DNA of 45,650 bases from the NCBI GenBank assembly GCA_020627785.1, contig JAHDGF010000043.1, positions 1 through 45,650 on the forward strand. Direction: 5' to 3'. Below are positions 9,425 to 18,060 of this stretch, piece by piece (the stretch's first letter is position 1; each line of letters opens with the position of its first letter). This stretch comes from Saprospiraceae bacterium. GTDB lineage: Bacteria > Bacteroidota > Bacteroidia > Chitinophagales > Saprospiraceae. The position numbers and the translations under genes were made by a program. The notes below the pieces were generated by a model, which was given only the letters and a program-made list of their open reading frames with translations, was not told the DNA's origin and searched no databases.

Positions 9425-10432
9425 ATGGAATTAAATCAAATTAAAATATTAGTTCTAGCCCTTTTGCTCTTTACCTACTCATGTGAGAGCAATACCGATG
9501 AAGTCATTACCACAACAACTGAAGACTACGGAGGTACTGGATCATTAGCACAAGGAGCAGCTTCAACATCAACTGCAACTTTATATGACTGTATAGATGG
9601 TCGAGACTCACCAGTAGGGATGATTACATCAGAAGATGGAATTGATTGGACAGTTCCAGCAGATGTAAATTTTGAAGATGATAGCTTTCCATTTGCCTCT
9701 GACCTTTATAATCCTTGTACAGGAATAGAGTTTTCTTCTGCTGAAGAAGCAATATCAAATTTAGATGGTTCAGATATCGTTGAAATTGATAGTGATGGTG
9801 ATGTGGTAACAGCTTATATCTTTGCAGACAATTATTTCGAGTTGTATATCAATGGTACGGCAGTTGGAAAAGATAATGTTCCTTTTACTCAGTTTAATTC
9901 CAACATTGTTAGATTTAGAGTTAGCCAACCATTTACAATTGCCATGTTACTTGTTGACTGGGAAGAAAATAGCGGTTTGGGTTCAGAAGCAGGACCTTCA
10001 TTTAGCTATACCCCAGGTGACGGAGGACTGGTTGCAGTTTTTGTCGACGAAGATGATAATATATTGGCAACTACAGGTTCTGAGTGGAAAGCACAGACTT
10101 ACTATGTTTCTCCCATAAAAGATATCAGTTGTGTTTCAGAAGAAGGAACTTCTAGGATTTCAAGTAATTGTGATACGGAAGGTTCTGATGATGGAACTTC
10201 TTACTATTCTCTTCATTGGTCTCTTCCAGATGATTGGGCTGAAGAATCATTCGATGATAGTGACTGGCCAAGTGCCTCGACCTTTACAAATACAACAGTT
10301 GGAGTAGACAATAAACCTGGATATACTAACTTCACTGATATTTTTGATAATGGTAATGATGATGCAGAATTTATTTGGTCCACAAATCTTATTCTGGATA
10401 ATGAAGTTATCGTTAGATATACGATCGAATAA
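9425..10432 (+). CDS. Lipoprotein with jelly-roll-like segment, function unknown
   Basis: This 335-residue protein begins with a lipoprotein signal peptide whose lipobox Cys is at 20 (LLFTYSC). It should therefore sit in the inner or outer membrane facing the periplasm or surface. The mature protein is acidic and rich in Asp, Ser and Thr. A stretch of the form FELYINGTAVGKD and another near the end of the form LPDDWAEESFDDSDWP resemble the galactose-binding (F5/8-like) jelly rolls of glycosidases. These hint at carbohydrate binding, not catalysis. It lies between two clear terminators, 97 bases after the peroxidase gene, so it probably has its own promoter. No exact family was recognised. Confidence 0.75.
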   Translation: MELNQIKILVLALLLFTYSCESNTDEVITTTTEDYGGTGSLAQGAASTSTATLYDCIDGRDSPVGMITSEDGIDWTVPADVNFEDDSFPFASDLYNPCTGIEFSSAEEAISNLDGSDIVEIDSDGDVVTAYIFADNYFELYINGTAVGKDNVPFTQFNSNIVRFRVSQPFTIAMLLVDWEENSGLGSEAGPSFSYTPGDGGLVAVFVDEDDNILATTGSEWKAQTYYVSPIKDISCVSEEGTSRISSNCDTEGSDDGTSYYSLHWSLPDDWAEESFDDSDWPSASTFTNTTVGVDNKPGYTNFTDIFDNGNDDAEFIWSTNLILDNEVIVRYTIE

Positions 10433-10493
10433 TTTTAATTCTTATAGTTCTAGTAATTGAAATGAGCTAACAAACCTTTAACATAAACATAGT

Positions 10494-10534
10494 TATAACA
10501 CCTTTGATTAGAAATCAAAGGTGTTATACATTTT
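10494..10534 (+). terminator. Strong intrinsic terminator after the lipoprotein gene
   Basis: A perfect 16-bp stem (TATAACACCTTTGATT / AATCAAAGGTGTTATA) with a 3-base loop is followed by CATTTT. It separates the lipoprotein from the downstream kinase gene. Confidence 0.75.
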
Positions 10535-10616
10535 AATACTTAAGTATTCTTTAAAACAATGCCATCCTTGAAATCCATAAATTAATCATTATGAACTTCA
10601 ACAATCAGTAGATCAT

Positions 10617-11735
10617 ATGCTAAAAAGAAACATACTATATTTTCTAATTGTTTTTTGCCTATTTTCTCTTTTTAGTCTGCCAAATCTATTCAATTCAAGA
10701 CATGGACTTGTTTTTATTACAGAAGAAATAATCGGATCTACACTCTTCTTATTTGGACTTCTATTATTCAGTCCTCTAATTAGAAAATTAGTAGAATATT
10801 TAAATAAAAAATATCCCTGGTCGGATTTAATCGTAAAGAGATTAATAATTAATTTAGGAATCATCATCGGTTTTTCTACCGTCACTTTTGTTGCATTGTT
10901 CAGTCTTGCATCGATGTATTTTGAAGTTAATGGACCACCAGATTTCTTTGACAAGAAAGAACAAATCTTATTAAAACTCTCAAAAGAAAATCCGCAACAA
11001 AAAGGCCTTAAAAATTTTACGATAAAGAGATTTTCACTAACACATTATACCGGTTCTATCTTTCTAGGTTGCATTCTTTTATTTAGTATGATTATTTTGA
11101 TTGAGGAACTTTTTTTAGAAAATAAAAATAGAAAACTAAGAAAGGTCAGAGATCAAAAAATAGAAAAAGAGATTGCTCATTCAAAAATTAGAGTTCTTCA
11201 AAATCAATTGAATCCACATTTTATGTTCAATTCTCTAAATGTGCTTTCGGGACTTATTCACGAAGATGTAGAAAACTCAAATAAGTTTATAAACAATCTA
11301 TCCGATATTTATCGGTATGTAATAATTCAAAGTAAAGAGGTAGTCTCTACTGTAGAAAAAGAACTTGAATTTGCGAGATCATATATTTATCTACTCAAAA
11401 TTAGATTCGAAAACAAATTAATAGTATCATTTAATATTGATAACTCTAAGCTAAATTGGCTATTACCTTCTATGACCTTGGAACTATTAATTGAAAATGC
11501 CATAAGCCATAATATGCTGGATTCAAAAAATCCATTATCTATTGAAATAGAAATTTTTGAAGATATATTGATTGTAAGGAATAACTATGCACCTCGATTA
11601 GACTTCAAAAATTCTACAGGTATAGGAATTAAAAATCTAAATAAAAGGCTCAAAAGCTTACAAAATAGAGAAGCTTTCTTTGGAGTTGTAGAAGATAAAT
11701 ACATTGCGCGAATACCGCTAATAAAACCAGAATAG
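10617..11735 (+). CDS. LytS-type sensor histidine kinase (second copy)
   Basis: This 372-residue membrane kinase has four predicted transmembrane segments (about 5-22, 37-56, 74-100 and 144-166). A hydrophilic loop of ~40 residues between TM3 and TM4 could be the sensing surface. The His_kinase domain follows, with phospho-acceptor His201 in QLNPHFMFNSLN. The ATPase part has LELLIENAISHN and a TGIGIKNLNKRL motif. Compared with the kinase at 5.0 kb it has a longer loop and only family-level similarity. Its stop overlaps the GTG start of the LytTR regulator by one base, so the two form a coupled pair. Confidence 0.9.
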   Translation: MLKRNILYFLIVFCLFSLFSLPNLFNSRHGLVFITEEIIGSTLFLFGLLLFSPLIRKLVEYLNKKYPWSDLIVKRLIINLGIIIGFSTVTFVALFSLASMYFEVNGPPDFFDKKEQILLKLSKENPQQKGLKNFTIKRFSLTHYTGSIFLGCILLFSMIILIEELFLENKNRKLRKVRDQKIEKEIAHSKIRVLQNQLNPHFMFNSLNVLSGLIHEDVENSNKFINNLSDIYRYVIIQSKEVVSTVEKELEFARSYIYLLKIRFENKLIVSFNIDNSKLNWLLPSMTLELLIENAISHNMLDSKNPLSIEIEIFEDILIVRNNYAPRLDFKNSTGIGIKNLNKRLKSLQNREAFFGVVEDKYIARIPLIKPE

Positions 11736-12484
11736 TGATAAGAATTCTAATTATTGAAGATGAATCTATTTCAGCTCGAAACTTGATAAGGATATTGTCG
11801 GAAATTTCAATCCCAAACATAGTTGTTGGCATAATAGAATCAGTAAAAGATTTTATTCGAGAATACCCAAAGTTAAACATTGACTTAATTTTAATGGATA
11901 TTCATTTACTAGACGGTAAAGCTTTTCAAATTTTTGACAAAATAGAAGTTAACAAACCAATCATATTTACAACAGCTTATGATGATTATGCGATTGATGC
12001 ATTCCAAGTAAATAGTATTGATTATCTACTAAAACCATTTAGAAAAGAAAAACTTGAAAAAGCTCTGGAAAAATACCTAAGCTTGTACAAGCTTCAGAAT
12101 ACATTCAAAATTAGTGGTTTAGAAAAGATTATAAATAAATATTCTTTCAAGAAAAAATTTCTAATTAAGATAGGCAAAAGATTAATACAGGTTGAAACAA
12201 ATCAAATTGCCTACTTCTATGTAAAAAATAAATCAATTTATATTAAAACTTTTCAAAACGATAATTACCTAACAGACTATTCACTTTCACAAATTGAGCT
12301 AGAAGTTGATCCTGAATTTTTTTTTAGAATTAATCGTCAGTTTCTAATCAATAGTGGTGCTATTAAAAATATATATTACGAATCTACAAGTAAATTGAGC
12401 GTACATCTTTCACCTGCTTGGGATAACCATATTTTGGTCTCTGCTGACAAAATTGGAAAATTTAAAAATTGGCTAGATCAATAA
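11735..12484 (+). CDS. LytTR-family response regulator (second copy)
   Basis: This 249-residue regulator starts with GTG, whose first base is the last base of the kinase stop codon (TAGTG). The receiver domain has IIEDESIS, phospho-acceptor Asp55 in LMDIHLLDG, the switch FTTAYDDY, and conserved Lys in LLKPF. The C-terminal LytTR domain (about 145-249) includes FFRINRQFLIN. The neighbouring peroxidase and lipoprotein genes upstream and the exported protein downstream are possible targets, on position alone. Confidence 0.9.
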   Translation: MIRILIIEDESISARNLIRILSEISIPNIVVGIIESVKDFIREYPKLNIDLILMDIHLLDGKAFQIFDKIEVNKPIIFTTAYDDYAIDAFQVNSIDYLLKPFRKEKLEKALEKYLSLYKLQNTFKISGLEKIINKYSFKKKFLIKIGKRLIQVETNQIAYFYVKNKSIYIKTFQNDNYLTDYSLSQIELEVDPEFFFRINRQFLINSGAIKNIYYESTSKLSVHLSPAWDNHILVSADKIGKFKNWLDQ

Positions 12485-12630
12485 CTTTATCCCCATAATA
12501 TTGCACAAGATCTTTTACATACACACCGATATCAAAAACATCTTTATTTATTAATCTAAAATTTTTATCTTAAGCACATTCTTAAGAAGTACAAATCTTT
12601 GACATCGTCACGCCTATAATCATACGAAAA

Positions 12631-14070
12631 TTGGCTAATAAACTAATCTTCATTCTCCTGCTTTGCGCAAATTTTTGTTTTTCCCAAAAAGCAGAAAATC
12701 AAAATTTGCTTATAGCAGAAGATGAAAATATAAGCATAACACTCTCCTATCTCAGCATGGCTGACCTAGGAGATCCTGATTGGATAAAGCTTGTATTTAA
12801 TAATAAAACTGAATCAGATCTCAGTATTATAACCGCTAACTATTCTATAAACCAAGAAATCACCAACAAACTAGGAAACAACTATATTGATAAGGGACAA
12901 TTTGGACAAGGAAATAAATATGACCTTATTCATAGCTTACACAACATAGAAAATCCATCCAATGATCCGGAGGCTGCAAAAATACCTGCCCAAAATTCTA
13001 TCGAAGCTTGGAAGTACTTGACCAACTATGCAGGTTCATTATTCGATGGTCGAGACACAGAAGGAAACCTTTGTGCATTATTTGATCTACAATTCACTTA
13101 CCGAAAGAGTGGCCAGGTCTATGAATTAAATTCTCTGAACAATGAGTTTTGCTTCAGTTGGAAAAAGGCAGATTCAATTCCTACATCAAAACTTACCGAA
13201 AGATTGCAAGAAATAATTTCGAACCCAACCCATCGGTGGGTTAATGTGTATATGACGAACACTTTAATAAAGAAAGAGGAAGTCCGTAATTCTATTTCTT
13301 CAGCGGATTATATCCAAGGAATATTACTTCGAGAAAATGTCATGAACGCTGATGAGAACATTCTTTTCCTAGGAGAACTTAAAAGAAGAAATGAAATACC
13401 TTCAAAAGAACTAACTGAATCTTACCTAAAACGGTTACAACAAGACTCACCAAATACTAGAAATGAATTAGAATACTACTGGGATAATCAGCTATTGAAA
13501 GAGCTACTCAAAAAAAAGTACAACAGAAGGATCTACCGCATTTTAGTATTAAATGCAAAGTATTGGAGTAAGGATCCAAATAACTCAACGATCATTTATG
13601 ATTATCTCTTACAAAATATTGATTTTGATCCAGAGGAACCCATAAACCAAGACAATGTCAAAGAATGGAGAGAAAATATAAAGACAATGGCTATTGCCAG
13701 AAATTCAAGCTTTGAAAAATACTTGCACTCCTTCTTGGATGACCAAAGAGAATTTGAATTCATTGACTGGAATAGGTATCGACGATACGGAATGCTACCA
13801 AAAGACGAAAAACTAGAAAAGATTAATTTTCGTATCTGTGACATGGCATTAGTGGCACTACTTAGAAATAGAGGTGAAATTAACTTTGACGCAAGTCCTA
13901 AAATCGGAACGAAATTCTACGAATGCACCATCACTTCTGATTTGATTAATTTAAATAATCAGAATCAAAAATATTACTCTGACTTCAACAATAACCTAGA
14001 ACTCGATTTGTTTGAAACGGAAATTACACTAACGCCAGAAATACTTACTAAACTAAAAGAAAAAGAATAA
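12631..14070 (+). CDS. Exported protein of unknown function
   Basis: The family was not recognised. The frame has no in-frame ATG near its 5' end. A TTG at 12631 gives a convincing signal peptide (MANKLIFILLLCANFCFSQ), so it is taken as the start. The mature part has a β-rich first third (residues ~30-180), and then a long, charged, mostly helical region with repeated ELKRR and EYYWDNQLLKELLKKK-like stretches. No catalytic motif, lipobox or T9SS tail is present, so a periplasmic location is likely. It lies 146 bases after the LytTR gene and 182 bases before the Reg_prop operon, without a clear terminator on either side. Confidence 0.75.
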   Translation: MANKLIFILLLCANFCFSQKAENQNLLIAEDENISITLSYLSMADLGDPDWIKLVFNNKTESDLSIITANYSINQEITNKLGNNYIDKGQFGQGNKYDLIHSLHNIENPSNDPEAAKIPAQNSIEAWKYLTNYAGSLFDGRDTEGNLCALFDLQFTYRKSGQVYELNSLNNEFCFSWKKADSIPTSKLTERLQEIISNPTHRWVNVYMTNTLIKKEEVRNSISSADYIQGILLRENVMNADENILFLGELKRRNEIPSKELTESYLKRLQQDSPNTRNELEYYWDNQLLKELLKKKYNRRIYRILVLNAKYWSKDPNNSTIIYDYLLQNIDFDPEEPINQDNVKEWRENIKTMAIARNSSFEKYLHSFLDDQREFEFIDWNRYRRYGMLPKDEKLEKINFRICDMALVALLRNRGEINFDASPKIGTKFYECTITSDLINLNNQNQKYYSDFNNNLELDLFETEITLTPEILTKLKEKE

Positions 14071-14215
14071 CCATAAAACAAATTTGATTAAAAGTGCTTT
14101 CTCCTCTCCTTTACAATTCACTTATTTTCCACTAGCAGTCACAGAAATAGATTCTTTACTCAGGAGAGAATAATAGAGATGGTCATAAATTTATACCTAG
14201 ATTTATTATCGAAAA

Positions 14216-14223
14216 TAGATTTG
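14216..14223 (+). promoter_or_regulatory. Candidate -7 box for the Reg_prop operon
   Basis: TAGATTTG matches TAnnTTTG and lies 29 bases before the ATG at 14253. No matching TTTG was found at the usual distance upstream. Confidence 0.35.
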
Positions 14224-14252
14224 CGCACGAAGCATTCTTCCAAAGACAACAC

Positions 14253-15311
14253 ATGATACATACTTCCAACTTTCTTAACCTACTCTTTTTTGTAATCTTA
14301 TTACAATCATGTGCTACAAACAACTCCAAAGAACTTCCAAATGCACCGATTCAAAAAACCACTAAAACACAACAAGACCTAACCGAGCACGACCATTATT
14401 TCACACCCACCAAAGCAAGCATAAGTAAAGAGGGTCCAGAAACCATCATAAGAAATATTCTTGAAGACAAGCAAGGAAATATTTGGTTGGCAACATGGGA
14501 AGGAATTGTTAAATACAATGGCCAAGAATTCATCAATCACACCTACATTGATTCCTTACGTAAATATCGAGCTTTTACCCTACTCGAAGACCGTCAAGGA
14601 ATTTTATGGTTTGGAACACAGGGTGCTGGATTGTACAGGTATGATGGCAAAGAGTTTATAAACATGACCACCAAAGATGGATTAGTTAATGATAAAATTG
14701 GGTCGATATACGAGGACTATGACGGAAAACTTTGGATCGCCACCTTTGAGGGATTAAGCGTATATGACGGCAAGAGTTTCACCAACTACACCACGGAAGA
14801 TGGCCTAGCTGACAATGACTTAAACACAATCACACAAGATTTTCAAGGAAACTATTGGATTGGTGCTAGAGGTTTCGCTGTGAAGTACAATGGAAAAGAA
14901 TTTACCTTACTAGAAAATGAGCAAGGCCAAAAATTTACGAACATTCGAAGCATCATCAAAGACCAGCAAGGAAATATGTGGCTCGGAGGTCAAGATGGTC
15001 TTTGGGTATTTGAAGGAAATAAATTCACCCAATTGGCAGAAGAATTTACAGGCTATTTATATGAAGATAGAAAAGGAAACATTTGGTCCAGCACAGCAGA
15101 TGGAGCGACCTTCCAGAATTCAAAACTTTTAAAACACCGTTCGATTAAACTTCCTCTTATTCAATCTAATAATGAAAGTATACATAAAGAAGAAAATATG
15201 TTCTTTGGCATCACAGAGGATAAAGATGGTGGCATATGGCTGGGCACTTTAAAAGGTGCGAGAAGATGGGATGGCAACCAAATTGATTACTTTAATGGAA
15301 TTAATAAATAA
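14253..15311 (+). CDS. Lipoprotein with Reg_prop (two-component propeller) repeats
   Basis: This 352-residue lipoprotein has its lipobox Cys at 20 (VILLQSC). The mature part is built from at least six Reg_prop repeats of the form EDxxGNIWLATxxGxxxYDGKEF, the β-propeller blades found in the sensor half of hybrid two-component systems. Here the propeller stands alone, with no transmembrane segment, kinase or Y_Y_Y domain after it. It is therefore probably an envelope binding protein. It is the first gene of an operon: the next gene starts six bases after its stop. Confidence 0.85.
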   Translation: MIHTSNFLNLLFFVILLQSCATNNSKELPNAPIQKTTKTQQDLTEHDHYFTPTKASISKEGPETIIRNILEDKQGNIWLATWEGIVKYNGQEFINHTYIDSLRKYRAFTLLEDRQGILWFGTQGAGLYRYDGKEFINMTTKDGLVNDKIGSIYEDYDGKLWIATFEGLSVYDGKSFTNYTTEDGLADNDLNTITQDFQGNYWIGARGFAVKYNGKEFTLLENEQGQKFTNIRSIIKDQQGNMWLGGQDGLWVFEGNKFTQLAEEFTGYLYEDRKGNIWSSTADGATFQNSKLLKHRSIKLPLIQSNNESIHKEENMFFGITEDKDGGIWLGTLKGARRWDGNQIDYFNGINK

Positions 15312-15317
15312 AGCTAC

Positions 15318-15743
15318 ATGCTTAAGACCTCAAAATTACTCTTCGTATTAGTTGGCTGTATTATGCCTATCTTTATTGGAACCCTGCATACCTATGTTCA
15401 CTTCAAAGATTTACTGAACCCAGAAATTGAAGAATATTTACAAAAACAATTTACGATAGCTGGCCAAGAGCAAGCCCTTTGGGATACACTTGGCATTGTT
15501 AGTTTTATGATGGGAATATCATTCATCGTTATCGGACTTTTAAATTTATACATCTTTAAATCAATACCAAAAAATAGCCCTCTCTCATTAATGCCAATTC
15601 TTGTTATGAGTGCATATCAACTAGGGGTCATATATGTAGGCCATGAATACAATCAAGCATTTCAATTTTATGGAGGCATATTTGGTCTAGTTGTTACAGT
15701 TGTATGTATTGCAATAACCATACAATTAAAGTCCGACAATTAA
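15318..15743 (+). CDS. Small four-helix membrane protein (LIC_13387-like)
   Basis: This 141-residue inner-membrane protein has four predicted transmembrane segments and almost no soluble part. The arrangement HTYVHFKDLL after TM1 and GIVSFMMGISF in TM2 is reminiscent of the LIC_13387 family, but the match is by impression. Its stop codon overlaps the start of the DUF3995 gene (TAATG), so the two are translationally coupled and possibly form a complex. Function is unknown. Confidence 0.75.
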   Translation: MLKTSKLLFVLVGCIMPIFIGTLHTYVHFKDLLNPEIEEYLQKQFTIAGQEQALWDTLGIVSFMMGISFIVIGLLNLYIFKSIPKNSPLSLMPILVMSAYQLGVIYVGHEYNQAFQFYGGIFGLVVTVVCIAITIQLKSDN

Positions 15744-16177
15744 TGATGGAGCAGATTTTAAGCACAACAACGTCAACGATTTTAATTCTAATTTCATTGT
15801 TACATTTCTATTGGGTATTCGGAGGAAAATGGGGAATTGAATATGCCATTCCCGATAAATTTAAAGTTCACTACTTCAATGAAAAGAATCAATTACTTAT
15901 CCAAGTGGCTACAATCATTGTTGCCTTAGGGTTATTACTCTTTGCATTTATTATTGCCATCAATTTCTACGAAAGTCCGTTCAAAATAGAATCGAGTATA
16001 ATACGCACCCTTACCTTGATCATTGCCATAATCTTCACCCTTCGAGCCATCGGTGACTTCAACATGTTTGGCTTATTTAAAAAATCTAAGGAAAGTAATT
16101 TCGCAAAAAAGGACACTCAGATTTACGTCCCACTATGTTTATACCTTGGCTTCAGTTCCTTTTATCTATACATGTAA
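15743..16177 (+). CDS. DUF3995-family membrane protein
   Basis: This is a roughly 144-residue membrane protein with four hydrophobic segments. The motif LLHFYWVFGGKWGIEYAIP near the N-terminus is the hallmark of DUF3995, whose function is unknown. The frame opens further upstream, at 15704. The ATG at 15743 overlaps the previous stop as TAATG and gives the normal family N-terminus, so it is preferred; a second ATG follows directly. It is the third gene of the operon that begins with the Reg_prop lipoprotein. Confidence 0.8.
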   Translation: MMEQILSTTTSTILILISLLHFYWVFGGKWGIEYAIPDKFKVHYFNEKNQLLIQVATIIVALGLLLFAFIIAINFYESPFKIESSIIRTLTLIIAIIFTLRAIGDFNMFGLFKKSKESNFAKKDTQIYVPLCLYLGFSSFYLYM

Positions 16178-16202
16178 ATTAATCAAGACAGTAATCTACA
16201 CT

Positions 16203-16958
16203 TTGAAAAGCACTGCTGAAAATAATCTCATCAAGCTCATTACTTGGAATTGCAACATGGCTTTCAGAAAGAAGTATAAACGCATTCTTAGGATGAAGCC
16301 CGATGTTCTAGTCATCCAAGAGTGTGAAAATATCGAAAAACTAAAGCCCTTTCTAGATAAAATAAATTACAACAACATACTTTGGTACGGTAAGAATCCT
16401 AATAAAGGAATGGCCGTTCTTTCTTTCAATCATTGCAGCATTGAAATAAAAAAAGAATTTAATCCCGATTATGAATACATACTTCCGATTGATTTAAAAT
16501 GCTTCAACGCCTACACAAATTTGTTTTGCATTTGGGCCATGCCTCATGAAAAAGATAAAAAGAAAAATTATGTTGGCCAGATCTGGGGAGCCATGAATCA
16601 TTATAAAAACCTTTTAAATCATCCTTCAATACTCATCGGTGATTTCAACAGTAATTCCTTTTGGGATGATAAAATAAAGCAAGGAAATCATTCAGACTTA
16701 GTCAACCTATTAGCATCAAAAGGCATAAAAAGTCTATACCATTTGCGAAAGCAAATACAACATGGAAATGAAAAAGATCCGACTTTCTTCCTTGTCAAAA
16801 ATAAACAAAAACCGTATCACCTAGACTACTGTTTCACGAGTCAAAACATGATTATTAACCAAACAAAAATTAAGGTGGGAAAATATGCAGACTGGATAAA
16901 GCTAAGTGATCACATGCCGCTCATTATTGAAAAAGTAAAACTTATACTACCAAAATAA
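16203..16958 (+). CDS. Endonuclease/exonuclease/phosphatase-fold protein
   Basis: The protein has the metal-dependent EEP fold shared by DNase I, exonuclease III and inositol phosphatases. It shows ITWNCN near the start, the catalytic Glu in VLVIQECEN, the metal site LIGDFNSN, and the C-terminal LDYCF...SDHMPLI signature. All main active-site residues appear intact. The open frame begins at 16053, inside the DUF3995 gene. A TTG at 16203 fits the domain border, lies 25 bases after the previous stop and gives a cytoplasmic protein of ~251 residues, so it is chosen. Substrate (nucleic acid, lipid or phosphate ester) cannot be told. It is the last gene of the operon. Confidence 0.8.
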   Translation: MKSTAENNLIKLITWNCNMAFRKKYKRILRMKPDVLVIQECENIEKLKPFLDKINYNNILWYGKNPNKGMAVLSFNHCSIEIKKEFNPDYEYILPIDLKCFNAYTNLFCIWAMPHEKDKKKNYVGQIWGAMNHYKNLLNHPSILIGDFNSNSFWDDKIKQGNHSDLVNLLASKGIKSLYHLRKQIQHGNEKDPTFFLVKNKQKPYHLDYCFTSQNMIINQTKIKVGKYADWIKLSDHMPLIIEKVKLILPK

Positions 16959-17000
16959 AAAAGAGGACCACCTTATCAGATGTCCCTCTCTTTTATTTTT
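16959..17000. terminator. Shared terminator between convergent genes
   Basis: An imperfect hairpin (AGAGGAC pairing with GTCCCTCT with one bulged base) is flanked by an A run on the left and a T run on the right. It could end both the EEP gene and the convergent T9SS cargo gene. Confidence 0.5.
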
Positions 17001-17013
17001 ATGTTAGTCTAAT

Positions 17014-17802
17014 TTATCTAACAATCATTTTCTGAACTGAAGTCTTCGCTCCAGTTCTTGATTCAATCAAATAAAGCCCTGATGCAAAATCTGAAACATT
17101 AATTGTTTCTGTCTGCGCTGGATTATTTCGAACCATTAAAGTCTTCCCAGTTAAATCTCTTACCACCAATTGCGAAAGTTCGCCTGAAGAAATTACTTGA
17201 ATTTCATCTGTGGCAGGGTTAGGGAAAAAGCTAAAAGTTTCAGCTTCTAAATCTTCTACTGAAGTACTCCCTACTTTCTCTAATTCATAGTGCCAGATTC
17301 CTGCTCCGAAACTTATATCAACAATCATCTTATCTCCGTCAAAACTTACAGGATAAGTAATTGATGCAGGCGCATCTGCTGGATTTGCAATTTCAGCACC
17401 ATTGACAACCTTAGGTAATCCAAGGTAAGCACCAACACCTTCTAGTGTAAGTGTAGCTCCTGCTGCATCATATGTCCAAGTCGCTGCATTTGATCCATCA
17501 TGAGGTGCAACTGGTGCTCCGCATCCGTCTTCAGCAATTCCTTGCCAAGCTTCCAACCATGTCTCATCTCCCAATACATTTTGGAAAGTCCCATCTGCAT
17601 TGAAAACAAATTCATCATCAAAATAACATGCCCTCACAGTCACATCATCTGCAGTATTTGACCACCAAGAGAAATCACCTAAAGATGGACCAACAGCTAG
17701 TGCTTCTGCCGTAGGAGCCATTCTCCAAGTTCCTTCTACTTGAGCAAACAAGTAGCTGAACGATAAAGTCATTAAAAACAAAAGTGTAAACGTTTTTTTC
17801 AT
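17014..17802 (-). CDS. T9SS cargo protein, lipocalin-like domain
   Basis: This 262-residue secreted protein has a signal peptide ending near SYLFAQ. Its ~165-residue central domain begins GTWRM and contains FNADGTFQN and ATWTYDAAGATLTLEGVGAYLG, a pattern typical of lipocalin-like or META-type β-barrels. The final ~75 residues are a type A T9SS sorting domain (FFPNPATDE...ASGLYLIES...KMIVR). It should therefore be exported to the cell surface or medium. Ligand is unknown. A perfect palindrome lies 25-45 bases upstream of the ATG and may control it. It appears monocistronic. Confidence 0.85.
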   Translation of the reverse strand: MKKTFTLLFLMTLSFSYLFAQVEGTWRMAPTAEALAVGPSLGDFSWWSNTADDVTVRACYFDDEFVFNADGTFQNVLGDETWLEAWQGIAEDGCGAPVAPHDGSNAATWTYDAAGATLTLEGVGAYLGLPKVVNGAEIANPADAPASITYPVSFDGDKMIVDISFGAGIWHYELEKVGSTSVEDLEAETFSFFPNPATDEIQVISSGELSQLVVRDLTGKTLMVRNNPAQTETINVSDFASGLYLIESRTGAKTSVQKMIVR

Positions 17803-17826
17803 ATCTGTGTTCTTTAGTTAAACAAT

Positions 17827-17847
17827 TAAGTGTAATAATTACACTTA
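17827..17847. repeat. Perfect 21-base palindrome upstream of the T9SS cargo gene
   Basis: TAAGTGTAAT, a central A, then ATTACACTTA: ten-base arms with no mismatch. It ends 24 bases before the ATG of the minus-strand cargo gene. It could be an operator for a dimeric regulator or a hairpin in the leader. Confidence 0.6.
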
Positions 17848-18002
17848 CTAAAATTAATACATTTCTTCGCTAAACAGAAATCATACACTTATATTAATGT
17901 TAAATGAGAAATAATGTTTGAAAAAAACTAATCCCAAGCTACTATTCGGGTGTAAAAACCATTTTTTAATTTGGATTAGAGTTAAAAACAAACAATAGCT
18001 GT

Positions 18003-18050
18003 AAATAAAAAGAGGTCTAAGTTTGACAACTTAGACCTCTTTTTATTTAT
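18003..18050. terminator. Strong bidirectional terminator
   Basis: A perfect 17-bp stem (AAAAAGAGGTCTAAGTT / AACTTAGACCTCTTTTT) with a TGAC loop is flanked by A and T runs. It ends the minus-strand gene at 18061 and could also stop plus-strand readthrough. Confidence 0.85.
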
Positions 18051-18060
18051 TTCCCTTTAA

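Noticed and set aside
16053..16202. Upstream extension of the EEP protein
   Set aside because: It overlaps the DUF3995 gene in another frame and adds a hydrophobic stretch not expected in front of an EEP domain; TTG at 16203 fits better.
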